Shown piece by piece: positions 42,789 to 50,455 of a stretch of 64,000 bases of DNA. The stretch comes from an uncultured Erythrobacter sp. (lineage in GTDB: Bacteria > Pseudomonadota > Alphaproteobacteria > Sphingomonadales > Sphingomonadaceae). Location of the stretch: the NCBI GenBank assembly GCA_947488155.1, contig CANKYK010000002.1:440001-504000 (forward strand). The letters run 5' to 3'. The translations under genes and the position numbers were made by a program. Every line of letters begins with the position of its first letter. Position 1 is the stretch's first letter. Under the pieces are notes generated by a model. The model was not told the origin of the DNA, made no database searches, and saw only the letters and a program-made list of their open reading frames with translations.

Positions 42789-42808
42789 CATGGCCAATAA
42801 TGGTTAAT
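42789..42808 (-). promoter_or_regulatory. Shared 20-base upstream motif, copy 1 (TTAACCAT half-site)
   Basis: CATGGCCAATAATGGTTAAT on the plus strand; the minus strand, in the direction of the O-antigen ligase gene, reads TTAACCATTATT. It matches 49197-49216 at 19 of 20 positions and sits at the same distance (31 versus 30 bases) from the start codon. TTAACCAT also occurs in the ccrM upstream box. Confidence 0.6.
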
Positions 42809-42923
42809 TTTCCTTCAACCCTACCGATTGCTCAGAGCGATTTTGGATGCCAAAGAAACCCAGGTTTGAGCGGTTTTCTCGTATCATTTCCCAGGCCCAA
42901 TACGCTTCGAAGATGTGAGTGTG

Positions 42924-42937
42924 CATGACTAGTCATG
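42924..42937. promoter_or_regulatory. 14-base perfect palindrome in divergent glycan promoter region
   Basis: CATGACTAGTCATG is its own reverse complement and lies 75 bases before the GT-C gene and 166 before the O-antigen ligase start. A dimeric repressor or activator site is the natural reading. The rest of the 253-base gap has no gene. Confidence 0.45.
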
Positions 42938-43011
42938 ACGCCATCACTTTGGCGGTATAGACGAGGCAATGGGGGTTTGGTTTGTCTGACTGAGTGTCTA
43001 AAGCATGAGGC

Positions 43012-44700
43012 ATGACATTAAGCGGCTCAGGCAGTTTCAGAAAACCCTTACTGGTATCGGCGATTGTCCTGGTGGTGATGGTCGGCTTTGCGTCCATCCA
43101 AAGTTTCTACAGCCTGTCGCGCTATTACTTTGTGAGCCACGATGTTTTTGCGGCGCTGGCCATTCTGATCGGTTGGGGTGCCGTGCTGGTTGTGAAGCCG
43201 CGTTTCACGCTGCCTGATAATCAGCCCTCACTGCTGAAGGTATGCATTATCGCGGGGTTTATCTCGGCACTGCTGTGGGCAGGTACCTATGCGGTGATGT
43301 TCAACTATCCCGTGTCCCGCGACGAGCACATGGCCGTGTTTGACAGCGGGATTTTTGCCAAGGGATTGCTGGCTGAACCTTTGCCTGAGCAATGGGCGGG
43401 ATTTGCAGACAGTTTTGCCGCTTCATTTCTGCTCCAAACCCCTGATCAATCGCTGATGGTGTCGAGCTATCTGCCTGTAAATGCCGCGATCAGGGGCGGC
43501 GTTAGCTTGATCGCAGATCCTGCGCTTACGGGGCCGATCTTGGCGGCGATTGGCTGCTGCGCACTCTATTTCTGCGCGCGTCATTTGCTGTCAGAGATGC
43601 CAAGTGCTATCTTGGTGGTGCTGGCCGCTTACCTGCTTTCGGCTCAAGTGCTTGTCACCGCAATGACAGCCTATGCAATGACCGCTCATCTGGCGCTCAA
43701 TCTCGTCTGGTTGGCGCTGTTCCTGAAGGATCGCTGGTGGAGCCATGGGTTGGCTATGCTGGTAGGCGTTGCGGCCATGGGCCTTCACCAATTTGTGTTT
43801 CATCCTCTGTTTGCGGGGCCATTTATTCTGTTGCTCGCATGGCGCAGGCAATGGCTCATGTTCCTCGGCTACGGCGCAGTCTATGCGGCGGGCACACTGC
43901 TGTGGATCAGCTGGGGCGCGATTGTCATGAGTTGGGCTGGGATTGACCCAGGCGCGGGGCCGGCTGGATCTGGCGGGTTGGCTGATTTCGTGTCGGAGCG
44001 AATTCTGCCATTGATAGTGAATGGCCACCCGCATGGCTTCGCGTTGATGGTGTTTAACCTGCTTCGCACGCTGACCTGGAACGCTGTTTTTGTGCTGCCG
44101 CTGATGGGCTGTGCGTGGGTATTGGTGCGGCGCAGAGACCCCGCTGAGACGCCCATCGTGCTGGCGCTATTTGGTGGCATCATCCTCACCATCCTCGCGA
44201 TGGCGGTGCTGCTGCCATATCAGGGGCACGGATGGGGCTATCGCTATCTACACGGGCTGTTGGGCAGTGCGGCATTGCTGGCAGGTTATGGCTACCGAGA
44301 GATTGCGAAACAGGATCGCAAAGAGGCCGATGGCGCGGTTGTAGTTCTTGGCGCGATCACGGCTTTCATAATGCTTCCGGCCTCGCTGTGGTCGGCATAC
44401 AATTTCGTAAAGCCGCATGCGGAGCTGCACGCGATCATCACGGACCAGGCAACCGATTTCGTTATCGTCGATAATGTCAGCGTGCCCTTGGCGGTTGATG
44501 AGGCGCGCAACCGCGCTGATCTGTCCAACACGCCATTGGTGTTTGCCCGCAGCAAGCTCAGCGACAATCAAATCGCATTACTATGCGAGCGGGGCACGGT
44601 GTCTGTTGTAGGGCCTGAGGAAACACAGAGCGTGAATTTGCGCGGGCCAGTGCGAACTGATGGGCTGTTACCAAAAGATCCGTGCAGCGGGGCAAATTAA
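43012..44700 (+). CDS. Polytopic GT-C-type glycosyltransferase-like membrane protein
   Basis: A 562-residue protein with about 11-12 helices, the first at residues 12-31. The periplasmic loop after the third helix has YPVSRDEHMAVFDSG, with the Asp-Glu pair typical of GT-C transferases that use polyprenyl-phosphate sugars. A mostly soluble C-terminal part of about 90 residues (from HAELHAIITDQATDF) ends in a Cys-containing tail. The family is weakly conserved, and assignment rests on topology and the DE motif. It heads a rightward unit with two methyltransferases, opposite the O-antigen ligase. Confidence 0.7.
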   Translation: MTLSGSGSFRKPLLVSAIVLVVMVGFASIQSFYSLSRYYFVSHDVFAALAILIGWGAVLVVKPRFTLPDNQPSLLKVCIIAGFISALLWAGTYAVMFNYPVSRDEHMAVFDSGIFAKGLLAEPLPEQWAGFADSFAASFLLQTPDQSLMVSSYLPVNAAIRGGVSLIADPALTGPILAAIGCCALYFCARHLLSEMPSAILVVLAAYLLSAQVLVTAMTAYAMTAHLALNLVWLALFLKDRWWSHGLAMLVGVAAMGLHQFVFHPLFAGPFILLLAWRRQWLMFLGYGAVYAAGTLLWISWGAIVMSWAGIDPGAGPAGSGGLADFVSERILPLIVNGHPHGFALMVFNLLRTLTWNAVFVLPLMGCAWVLVRRRDPAETPIVLALFGGIILTILAMAVLLPYQGHGWGYRYLHGLLGSAALLAGYGYREIAKQDRKEADGAVVVLGAITAFIMLPASLWSAYNFVKPHAELHAIITDQATDFVIVDNVSVPLAVDEARNRADLSNTPLVFARSKLSDNQIALLCERGTVSVVGPEETQSVNLRGPVRTDGLLPKDPCSGAN

Positions 44701-44711
44701 CGCTTTCTTAG
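44697..44711 (+). promoter_or_regulatory. CtrA-box-like sequence at the end of the GT-C gene
   Basis: TTAA, seven bases, TTAG: a 7-of-8 match to TTAA-N7-TTAA, overlapping the stop codon of the GT-C gene and 163 bases before the methyltransferase start. A single near-match could be chance; its presence in a cluster with TTAACCAT sites raises its interest. Confidence 0.35.
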
Positions 44712-44873
44712 CCATAAATCGTCACATCGGGTGGGCTACAGAGGGTCATTTTGCAGGCGGGCGCGCCAATGGGTTCAACCAAGAACCTCAATTGAGCGCG
44801 CGTTACTCGGCTTCGATCTTGAGATTTCCTTCTTAAGCGGCTGTTTTATGGATCTCAGGGAAGGTGCCTCGAA

Positions 44874-45656
44874 ATGAATGCGACAAATTTGAACGAGGCC
44901 GAGGTCGCCCGTCAAAAGGAACTCTTCGAGGCGATCCATGATCGTTATTCAGAGGCCACCACGGATAAATACGCAGAGGCGTACAAAGAAGAATTCATCT
45001 ACAACCCGATTCTGGCAGAGCTGGAAAGCGCAAGTTCGCTGATGGAGCTGGCCAGCGGAGTGGGTTCAGCATCCGGTTGGATGAGGGATCACCACCCAGG
45101 TTTGGAAATTTCCGGCTGTGATATTTCAGAATCGGCGACCCGCGATTTCACCGCGCGCCATGACCGCCCGTGCTATGTTTGGGATCTGACCAAGCCAATT
45201 GAGCCGGAAGAGACCTATGATGCAGTATTGGTTATGGGCGGGATCCACCATCTGGTTGCGGATTTGCCAACGGCCTTTGCCAATATTTCGCGCATGCTCA
45301 ATCCGGGCGGTAAGCTGATTATGACAGAGCCAAATTCGGACTTCATTCTCGAGCCAATCCGCAAGCTTTGGTACAAGCTCGACACTGACCATTTCGATGC
45401 CGAAAATGAGCATGCTTTGTCGCATCCAAAATTGGCGAAAGAGCATGCTGGTTCACTGGTTCCGACCAGCCTCAGATATGTTGGCGGTCCGGCTTACTTT
45501 TTGTTGCTGCAAAATTGGGTTTTGCGGGTGCCAAACGGCGCCAAGAAATTTATCGCCCCGGCGCTGATGGTGATGGAGCGGCTCTACCATATGCTGCCAG
45601 GCAAGATGCCGTTTTCTACCTTCGTTGCGTGCTGGGAAAAGCCGCTCGACAAATGA
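44874..45656 (+). CDS. SAM-dependent methyltransferase in the glycan cluster (first)
   Basis: A 260-residue class I methyltransferase. SAM motif I is SLMELASGVGSASGWMRDHH, followed by LEISGCDISE (acidic loop) and TYDAVLVMGGIHHLVADLP (motif IV); GGKLIMTEPNSDF is motif VI. It may methylate a sugar of the surface glycan, inferred from location only. The next gene overlaps its stop by ATGA. A purine-rich AGGGAAGG precedes the start. Confidence 0.82.
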   Translation: MNATNLNEAEVARQKELFEAIHDRYSEATTDKYAEAYKEEFIYNPILAELESASSLMELASGVGSASGWMRDHHPGLEISGCDISESATRDFTARHDRPCYVWDLTKPIEPEETYDAVLVMGGIHHLVADLPTAFANISRMLNPGGKLIMTEPNSDFILEPIRKLWYKLDTDHFDAENEHALSHPKLAKEHAGSLVPTSLRYVGGPAYFLLLQNWVLRVPNGAKKFIAPALMVMERLYHMLPGKMPFSTFVACWEKPLDK

Positions 45657-46597
45657 GCGCTTCGCTGAGTTCTGATTGTTCCATGGATGAGATGACGCCG
45701 CACGACACGGGGCTTAGCCCCTATGCGCAGTGTCCATCCGGCACGCCGGGGGAATGCCGCTTCTCAGCCTTTCCAGAAGTGACCGAGCCCGATGTGCCCG
45801 GCCCTTACAATGATTGCAGCGTTTTCCGCTGCGGGCGATGTGGGCATGGCGTATCGCGGCCCGCAATGCCGAATGTCGGCGTCTTGTATGAGGGACGCGA
45901 GAGCCAGGATTATCAGGGCAAAGACGGCGCAGTTGCGACATTCATTAAGAAGACGGCATTCCTACGCCAGACCAAGAAATTGATGGCCCAAACTCGCTTT
46001 TGCGGCGGTGTGATCGCCGATTTTGGGTGCGGCAGCGGCCTTTATACAAATGCTATTGCTGCCGCCGCACCAGCAGGATCGCAGGTGCATGCGCTCGATT
46101 TCTTTGAAGACCCGCCAGAGCTGCTTGAGAATGTGACCTACGTGCCATTTGAGCAAAAAGAGCGTCTGGCCGGATCGGCCGATTTGGTGACGTGCTTTCA
46201 CGCCGTGGAGCATGATGATAATCCGCAGGCATTCCTGGCAAGGTTGCTCGAAATGCTGAAACCTGGAGGCACTTTGGTGATCGAAGTGCCAAATGCCAAT
46301 TGCGGCTGGCGCAAGGTGTTTGGCCGCTTTTGGGACAATTGGTATTTGCCCTATCACCGCCTGCATTTCACGCGCGGCTCTTTGCGCGCACTGTTAGAGC
46401 AGGCCGGGATGACGGTGCAATCAGAGCATGCCAATCACGTGCCAGTGATGGGGCGTTCGGTCGCTCGGTTATTGGGCCAGCCCAACAGCCTGATCTTTGT
46501 CGGATTGTCGGCCGCGCTTCAGCCGCTGCAATGGATTGGTGAGGTGCTGACCGGGGAGCCATCGGCGCTTCGGATCATCGCGCGAAAGCCTGATTGA
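45653..46597 (+). CDS. SAM-dependent methyltransferase in the glycan cluster (second), zinc-ribbon N terminus
   Basis: A 314-residue class I methyltransferase. Near residue 57 is VFRCGRCGHGVSRP, a CxxC pair as in C-methyltransferases and other sugar methylases with a zinc ribbon, though the second CxxC is not clear. SAM motif I is GGVIADFGCGSGLYTNAI, then VHALDFFEDP, DLVTCFHAVEHDDNP and LKPGGTLVIEVPNANCG. A C-terminal part (about 225-314) reads like the membrane-associated tail of glycan methyltransferases. It overlaps the first methyltransferase gene by four bases and is convergent with gtrA-like. Confidence 0.82.
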   Translation: MSASLSSDCSMDEMTPHDTGLSPYAQCPSGTPGECRFSAFPEVTEPDVPGPYNDCSVFRCGRCGHGVSRPAMPNVGVLYEGRESQDYQGKDGAVATFIKKTAFLRQTKKLMAQTRFCGGVIADFGCGSGLYTNAIAAAAPAGSQVHALDFFEDPPELLENVTYVPFEQKERLAGSADLVTCFHAVEHDDNPQAFLARLLEMLKPGGTLVIEVPNANCGWRKVFGRFWDNWYLPYHRLHFTRGSLRALLEQAGMTVQSEHANHVPVMGRSVARLLGQPNSLIFVGLSAALQPLQWIGEVLTGEPSALRIIARKPD

Positions 46598-46618
46598 GCA
46601 GAACCCTTGACCGGGTGC

Positions 46619-47011
46619 TTATTGCCCTTGGCGCGCGCCAACGGCCCAACGTGTCGCCAGAAACTGATAGATGAACATGATGATCGTAACGGTAGGCGCT
46701 GCGATCCAGATCGATAGTCCCAATCCATCGCTCAGCACGAACAGGATCGCCAGCGTCAGCACCAGGCCCAAGGTTTGCGTGCCGAGGAACCGGCCATAGC
46801 CAAGCCATGAGCGACCTGCCTCGAAGGTGTAATCGGCATGCGTTGCATAGGCGAGGCCGCCCACAAAAAAGAAGCAGATGACCGTCGCGATTGCATAGTG
46901 AATGCCCATGGCCTCACCGCCGATCAGAATCACATTGTTCAGCGCAACACATACCAATCCGACGATTGTGTAGCGCGAAATGGTGCGCAGAAAGGGCAAC
47001 TGAACGCTCAC
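46619..47011 (-). CDS. GtrA-family membrane protein
   Basis: A 130-residue protein with four helices. The N-terminal block LRTISRYTIVGLVCVALNNVILIG and the later YATHADYTFEAG (in GtrA often NxxWTF) and helix 3 FLGTQTLGLVLTLAILFVLSD mark the GtrA family, proposed flippases for undecaprenyl-phosphate-linked sugars in glycan decoration. It overlaps the upstream GT2 gene by four bases. With the GT2 enzymes and a GT-C protein nearby, it makes up a Gtr-like module. Confidence 0.85.
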   Translation of the reverse strand: MSVQLPFLRTISRYTIVGLVCVALNNVILIGGEAMGIHYAIATVICFFFVGGLAYATHADYTFEAGRSWLGYGRFLGTQTLGLVLTLAILFVLSDGLGLSIWIAAPTVTIIMFIYQFLATRWAVGARQGQ

Positions 47012-47934
47012 ATCGCTCCTTTCAGGCGCAGCCGGAGGCGCGGCAAGAGACGCTCAATTAGCCTTGAATAGCGCAGGTAACGTACAGCGCCCAGTGGGCC
47101 TAGCTTGGTCAATGCCTTTACGGCAGGCCACAACGCGCTGCCTTCGCCCGTAGAGGCCTGAGCCAGCGCAGTGTTGATGCTAACCGAGGCGCGGCTGAGC
47201 GGCTCTAGCTCGCGGTCTGCCGAGGCATAGCGCGTGAGAATTTGCTCCAGCTCGCGTTCCATCTCAACCTTGTCTCCGGTCATGGTCAGCGAATTGGCGT
47301 GAATGCGGAATGCGGCGCTTGCTTGCGGTTCAAAGACAACTGGCCCCTGCTCGGAGAGCTTCAGCCACAGGTCCCAGTCGGTTGCGTACCACAAGCTATC
47401 GTCCATCCCGCCAGCGGCCAGATAGGCATCGCGGCGCCACACCGGGCTGGGCATGGCGATGGAGTTTTGGACCAGCAGACGGTCGAGGTAGGTGCTCCGA
47501 TCTTGTTCACCGCGCGGGAAGGGCGGTTGCCATTGGCCGAGCGTCTCACCGTGGCCATCAATGATCTGTGCGCCGGTCAGGTAAAGCGCGGCGTCCGGAT
47601 GCTCGGCGATCATGCTTCGAATGAGCTCAGCTCGTCCAGGCAGCCAGATATCATCCTGATGCAAGGTGCACACGTGCTCGCTTTGTGCGGCTTCGACCCC
47701 GGCATTGGTCTTGCCGGGCCAGCTCGGCATTTCAGGCCAATATTCGTAATCTATGTCCAAGCGATCACGGTGACGGGCAATCGGTGCCTCGCACGGCCCC
47801 TCTGGGGTCGAATCGCGAATGATAACGGCAATAGAGCCTGCTTCGTCAGCCGCCGGGATGCTGGCCAAGGCCTCATCCAGCCAGTCGCCGCCGCGATGCA
47901 CAGGCATCACGACTGTCAGCCACGGCTTAGTCAC
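47008..47934 (-). CDS. Glycosyltransferase family 2
   Basis: A 308-residue soluble GT-A enzyme. It begins WLTVVMPVHRGGDWLDEALAS; the nucleotide-sugar acid motif is CTLHQDDIWLPGRAEL, and the acceptor-side block GGMDDSLWYATDWDLWLKL has the ED-like motif. A helical C-terminal tail (about 230-308) follows. It probably adds a sugar to the surface glycan. It lies six bases after the larger GT2 gene, in the operon GT2-GT2-gtrA. Confidence 0.85.
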   Translation of the reverse strand: MTKPWLTVVMPVHRGGDWLDEALASIPAADEAGSIAVIIRDSTPEGPCEAPIARHRDRLDIDYEYWPEMPSWPGKTNAGVEAAQSEHVCTLHQDDIWLPGRAELIRSMIAEHPDAALYLTGAQIIDGHGETLGQWQPPFPRGEQDRSTYLDRLLVQNSIAMPSPVWRRDAYLAAGGMDDSLWYATDWDLWLKLSEQGPVVFEPQASAAFRIHANSLTMTGDKVEMERELEQILTRYASADRELEPLSRASVSINTALAQASTGEGSALWPAVKALTKLGPLGAVRYLRYSRLIERLLPRLRLRLKGAM

Positions 47935-47940
47935 GGGGGA

Positions 47941-49167
47941 TCACCCTTCCTTAGGCGCGAGCTGGCTGTCGTTGCCAGCAATCACTGATAGCAGGAATCC
48001 GCCAAAGATGTTTTGCAAGCCTAGCGCGCCAATCGTTGCAGACAGGATCAATGGCAGCGGATTGTCGAGCGCGGCAAATCCGCCTTGGCTCCAATCAATA
48101 CCAACCGCCGTGAGGCCGCCAATGCCGAGCAGAACCAGCGCGATGCCGGTGATCAGCATGGTTTCCAGCGTTAGCCAACTGGCGTTTTTCTTAAGCACAG
48201 GACGCAGCAGGCGATACCCCTTGCTGACCCCGTGAAAGTGTGCCGCGAGCGCCATGATCAAAGCAAAGTGACCGGTTGTGGCGAGGAAACCGCCAACGAT
48301 GCTCCAGCTGACGCCGAAGAAAGACGGGCCGGAAATCAGGCCAGTGTAATGCGCAAGGCCCGAGCCGAAGATGATGCTGGCGAGCATCAATGCGGCGAGC
48401 GCTGGTAGGCCAAACACCCAAGTCGGGCTGAGCATGAAGAGATAGCGCAAATGGCGCCAGCCATCGCGCAGCGGGCGCAGGTGCGGCGCACGGTCGCGCA
48501 GATCGGCAGAAAGCGTCGCGGGGATTTCGGTCATGCGCACTTTTAGCAGCGCCGCCTTGATCACCATTTCGCTGGCGAATTCCATGCCAGAACCGCTCAG
48601 CTTGAGCTGCTCAAAGGTTTCCTTACGGATGGCCCTCAGCCCGCAATGCGCATCTCCGATCCCTGAACGGAACAGGATGTTGAGCACGCCGGTGAGGCCG
48701 GGATTGCCGATATGTTTGTTTTTCCAAGGCATCGCGCCGGGTTCGATCCCGCCTTTGAAGCGGTTGCCCATGCACAGGTCATAGCCTTCCTCGAGCTTGG
48801 CAACCATCGCCACGCCTTCGGTAAAGTTATAGCTGCCATCGCAGTCGCCCATGACGATATAGCGACCAAACGCTGCCCGGCATCCACCGATCAGCGCCGC
48901 GCCATAACCGCGGTCTTCAACATCGACGACGCGCGCGCCCAATTCTGTGGCCATTTTCTGGCTGCCGTCGGTGGAGCCATTGTCGGCAATCACGATCTCG
49001 CCAGACAGGCCCAGCTCGGACTGCATCCGGGCCAGTGCATCCAGCGCATTTGCAATGCAATGTTCCAGACTTTCGGTCTCGTTCAAACACGGCATGACAA
49101 TCGTCACGTCCGGATCAAGCTCGCGGCCTTCGACAAATGCTGAATATTTGGACTGTGTAAGGTCCAT
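47941..49167 (-). CDS. Membrane-anchored GT2 transferase, polyprenyl-phosphate sugar synthase-like
   Basis: A 408-residue protein. The GT-A part (about 20-235) shows VTIVMPCLNETESLEHC, EIVIADNGSTDGSQKMA, GRYIVMGDCDGSYNF (DxD) and IGDAHCGLRAIRKETFEQL, as in dolichol-phosphate mannose synthases and GtrB/ArnC-like enzymes. The C-terminal half has four to six helices. It would load a sugar on undecaprenyl phosphate, supplying GtrA and the GT-C transferase. The start MDLTQSKYSAF at 49167 is preferred over a longer frame. The shared 20-base motif lies 30-49 bases upstream. Confidence 0.85.
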   Translation of the reverse strand: MDLTQSKYSAFVEGRELDPDVTIVMPCLNETESLEHCIANALDALARMQSELGLSGEIVIADNGSTDGSQKMATELGARVVDVEDRGYGAALIGGCRAAFGRYIVMGDCDGSYNFTEGVAMVAKLEEGYDLCMGNRFKGGIEPGAMPWKNKHIGNPGLTGVLNILFRSGIGDAHCGLRAIRKETFEQLKLSGSGMEFASEMVIKAALLKVRMTEIPATLSADLRDRAPHLRPLRDGWRHLRYLFMLSPTWVFGLPALAALMLASIIFGSGLAHYTGLISGPSFFGVSWSIVGGFLATTGHFALIMALAAHFHGVSKGYRLLRPVLKKNASWLTLETMLITGIALVLLGIGGLTAVGIDWSQGGFAALDNPLPLILSATIGALGLQNIFGGFLLSVIAGNDSQLAPKEG

Positions 49168-49196
49168 TGGTGCCCCCGATAATTCCTTGGATTGGG

Positions 49197-49216
49197 CATG
49201 GCGAATAATGGTTAAT
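49197..49216 (-). promoter_or_regulatory. Shared 20-base upstream motif, copy 2 (TTAACCAT half-site)
   Basis: CATGGCGAATAATGGTTAAT, reading TTAACCATTATT toward the GT2 operon. One base differs from the copy at 42789-42808, and the distance to the start codon is the same within one base. Together they suggest a common promoter or regulator for the two leftward glycan operons. Confidence 0.6.
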
Positions 49217-49367
49217 GATTGATCAAGAGCTGAGTATTTGTCGCAGGGATGGTGCGCGCCAAGTGCGGCTGTATTTTGCGGCCCCTTACCAAACGACAAT
49301 CGCCTTTCCATTCTGGCCATAAGGGCCTAGCGCGGCGGCTTTGTTGGATAAGTGAGGCCTCTGGGCA

Positions 49368-50276
49368 ATGCAGCACGATCAAAGAGCTGGACTGGCCTAT
49401 GCGGCGACCGGCTTTGTCATTTTGTCGATTGGCGATGCTGTGATCAAAAGCATGGCGGATGAATGGCCCGCTGTTGCGGTCGCCGCCTTGCGCTTTTCCA
49501 TCGGGGCATTGGGCCTGTCGGTTCTGCTGTGGCGCAGCGAGGGGGCGAGTGCATTCGTACCGCAAAAACCCTGGCTTCAGGCGGCGCGCGGGCTGTGTCT
49601 GGCCTTGGCGAGCCTGTGTTTCTTTTCAGCGATTTACATCATGCCCTTGGCCGAGGCGATGGCGATTGGTTTTCTCGCGCCGGTGCTAACTCAAGTTCTG
49701 GGCGGTCTGATTCTAGGAGAGAAAATTCGTCCCGCTGCATGGGCCGTCTCAGTCATCGCTTTTGCCGGTGTGGTGATGATCTTGCGGCCTAATCTGGCCG
49801 AGCTTGGGCTTGGCGCTTTGCTGCCTCTGGTATCGGCGACATTCTTTGCCCTGATGATGGTCGCCAATCGCGCCAGCGCCGGCCAAGGCAGCGCCTTGTC
49901 CATGCAAGTGTTCGTGGCTGGCCTTGCATCCCCGATCCTGATCCTGGCGGCGATCGGAGCAAAATTCTCTGGCATTCCAGAGCTCGATTTCGGCTGGCCC
50001 AGCTGGGATGTTGCCTTGCGCTGCACTATTGTGGCCATAACCGCCAGCGCCGCCCATTGGCTCGCCTATATTGGCACATCGAAAGCAGGCGCGTCGCAAG
50101 TGGCCCCGGCGATTTATGTCCAGATGCTGGTCGCTATTGCGCTGGGCTGGTGGTGGTTCGGCGATGTGCCTGATCTCTTAACATTGGGCGGTGCAGGGAT
50201 GATAATCGCGGCTGGATTGTTCCTGTGGCGGGACAGCCAAAGCGCGCCCGCGCAAACAGCCAAACGGCCGCACTGA
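49368..50276 (+). CDS. DMT-superfamily (EamA) transporter
   Basis: A 302-residue inner-membrane protein with ten helices in two EamA halves. FCL-type segments are visible: LCFFSAIYIMPLAEAMAIGFLAPVLTQVLGGLILGEKI (first half) and HWLAYIGTSKAGASQVAPAIYVQMLVAIALGWWWFGD (second half), the usual helix 4-5 pattern. The substrate is unknown. The sequence differs from the transporter at 37430 and is not a recent copy. It is divergent from the GT2 operon. Confidence 0.85.
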   Translation: MQHDQRAGLAYAATGFVILSIGDAVIKSMADEWPAVAVAALRFSIGALGLSVLLWRSEGASAFVPQKPWLQAARGLCLALASLCFFSAIYIMPLAEAMAIGFLAPVLTQVLGGLILGEKIRPAAWAVSVIAFAGVVMILRPNLAELGLGALLPLVSATFFALMMVANRASAGQGSALSMQVFVAGLASPILILAAIGAKFSGIPELDFGWPSWDVALRCTIVAITASAAHWLAYIGTSKAGASQVAPAIYVQMLVAIALGWWWFGDVPDLLTLGGAGMIIAAGLFLWRDSQSAPAQTAKRPH

Positions 50277-50455
50277 GCAGACAAGCTCTTGAAGCTGAGC
50301 CATGACCCGTTACAGGAGCGAGGCAAGCAGCAGATACTGGCCAGATGCATCAATGCTTTTGGCAAGACGATATTCATCCACTGCCGCCTAGTTCCTGCGC
50401 CCGGTAGAGCGCGCGATGTGGGCCGGGCGCGCCAGCAGGGGTAAGAGACAAGATT

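Noticed and set aside
50277-50455. glmS ribozyme in the leader of glmS
   Set aside because: The sequence lacks the recognisable core, and such ribozymes are characteristic of Firmicutes.
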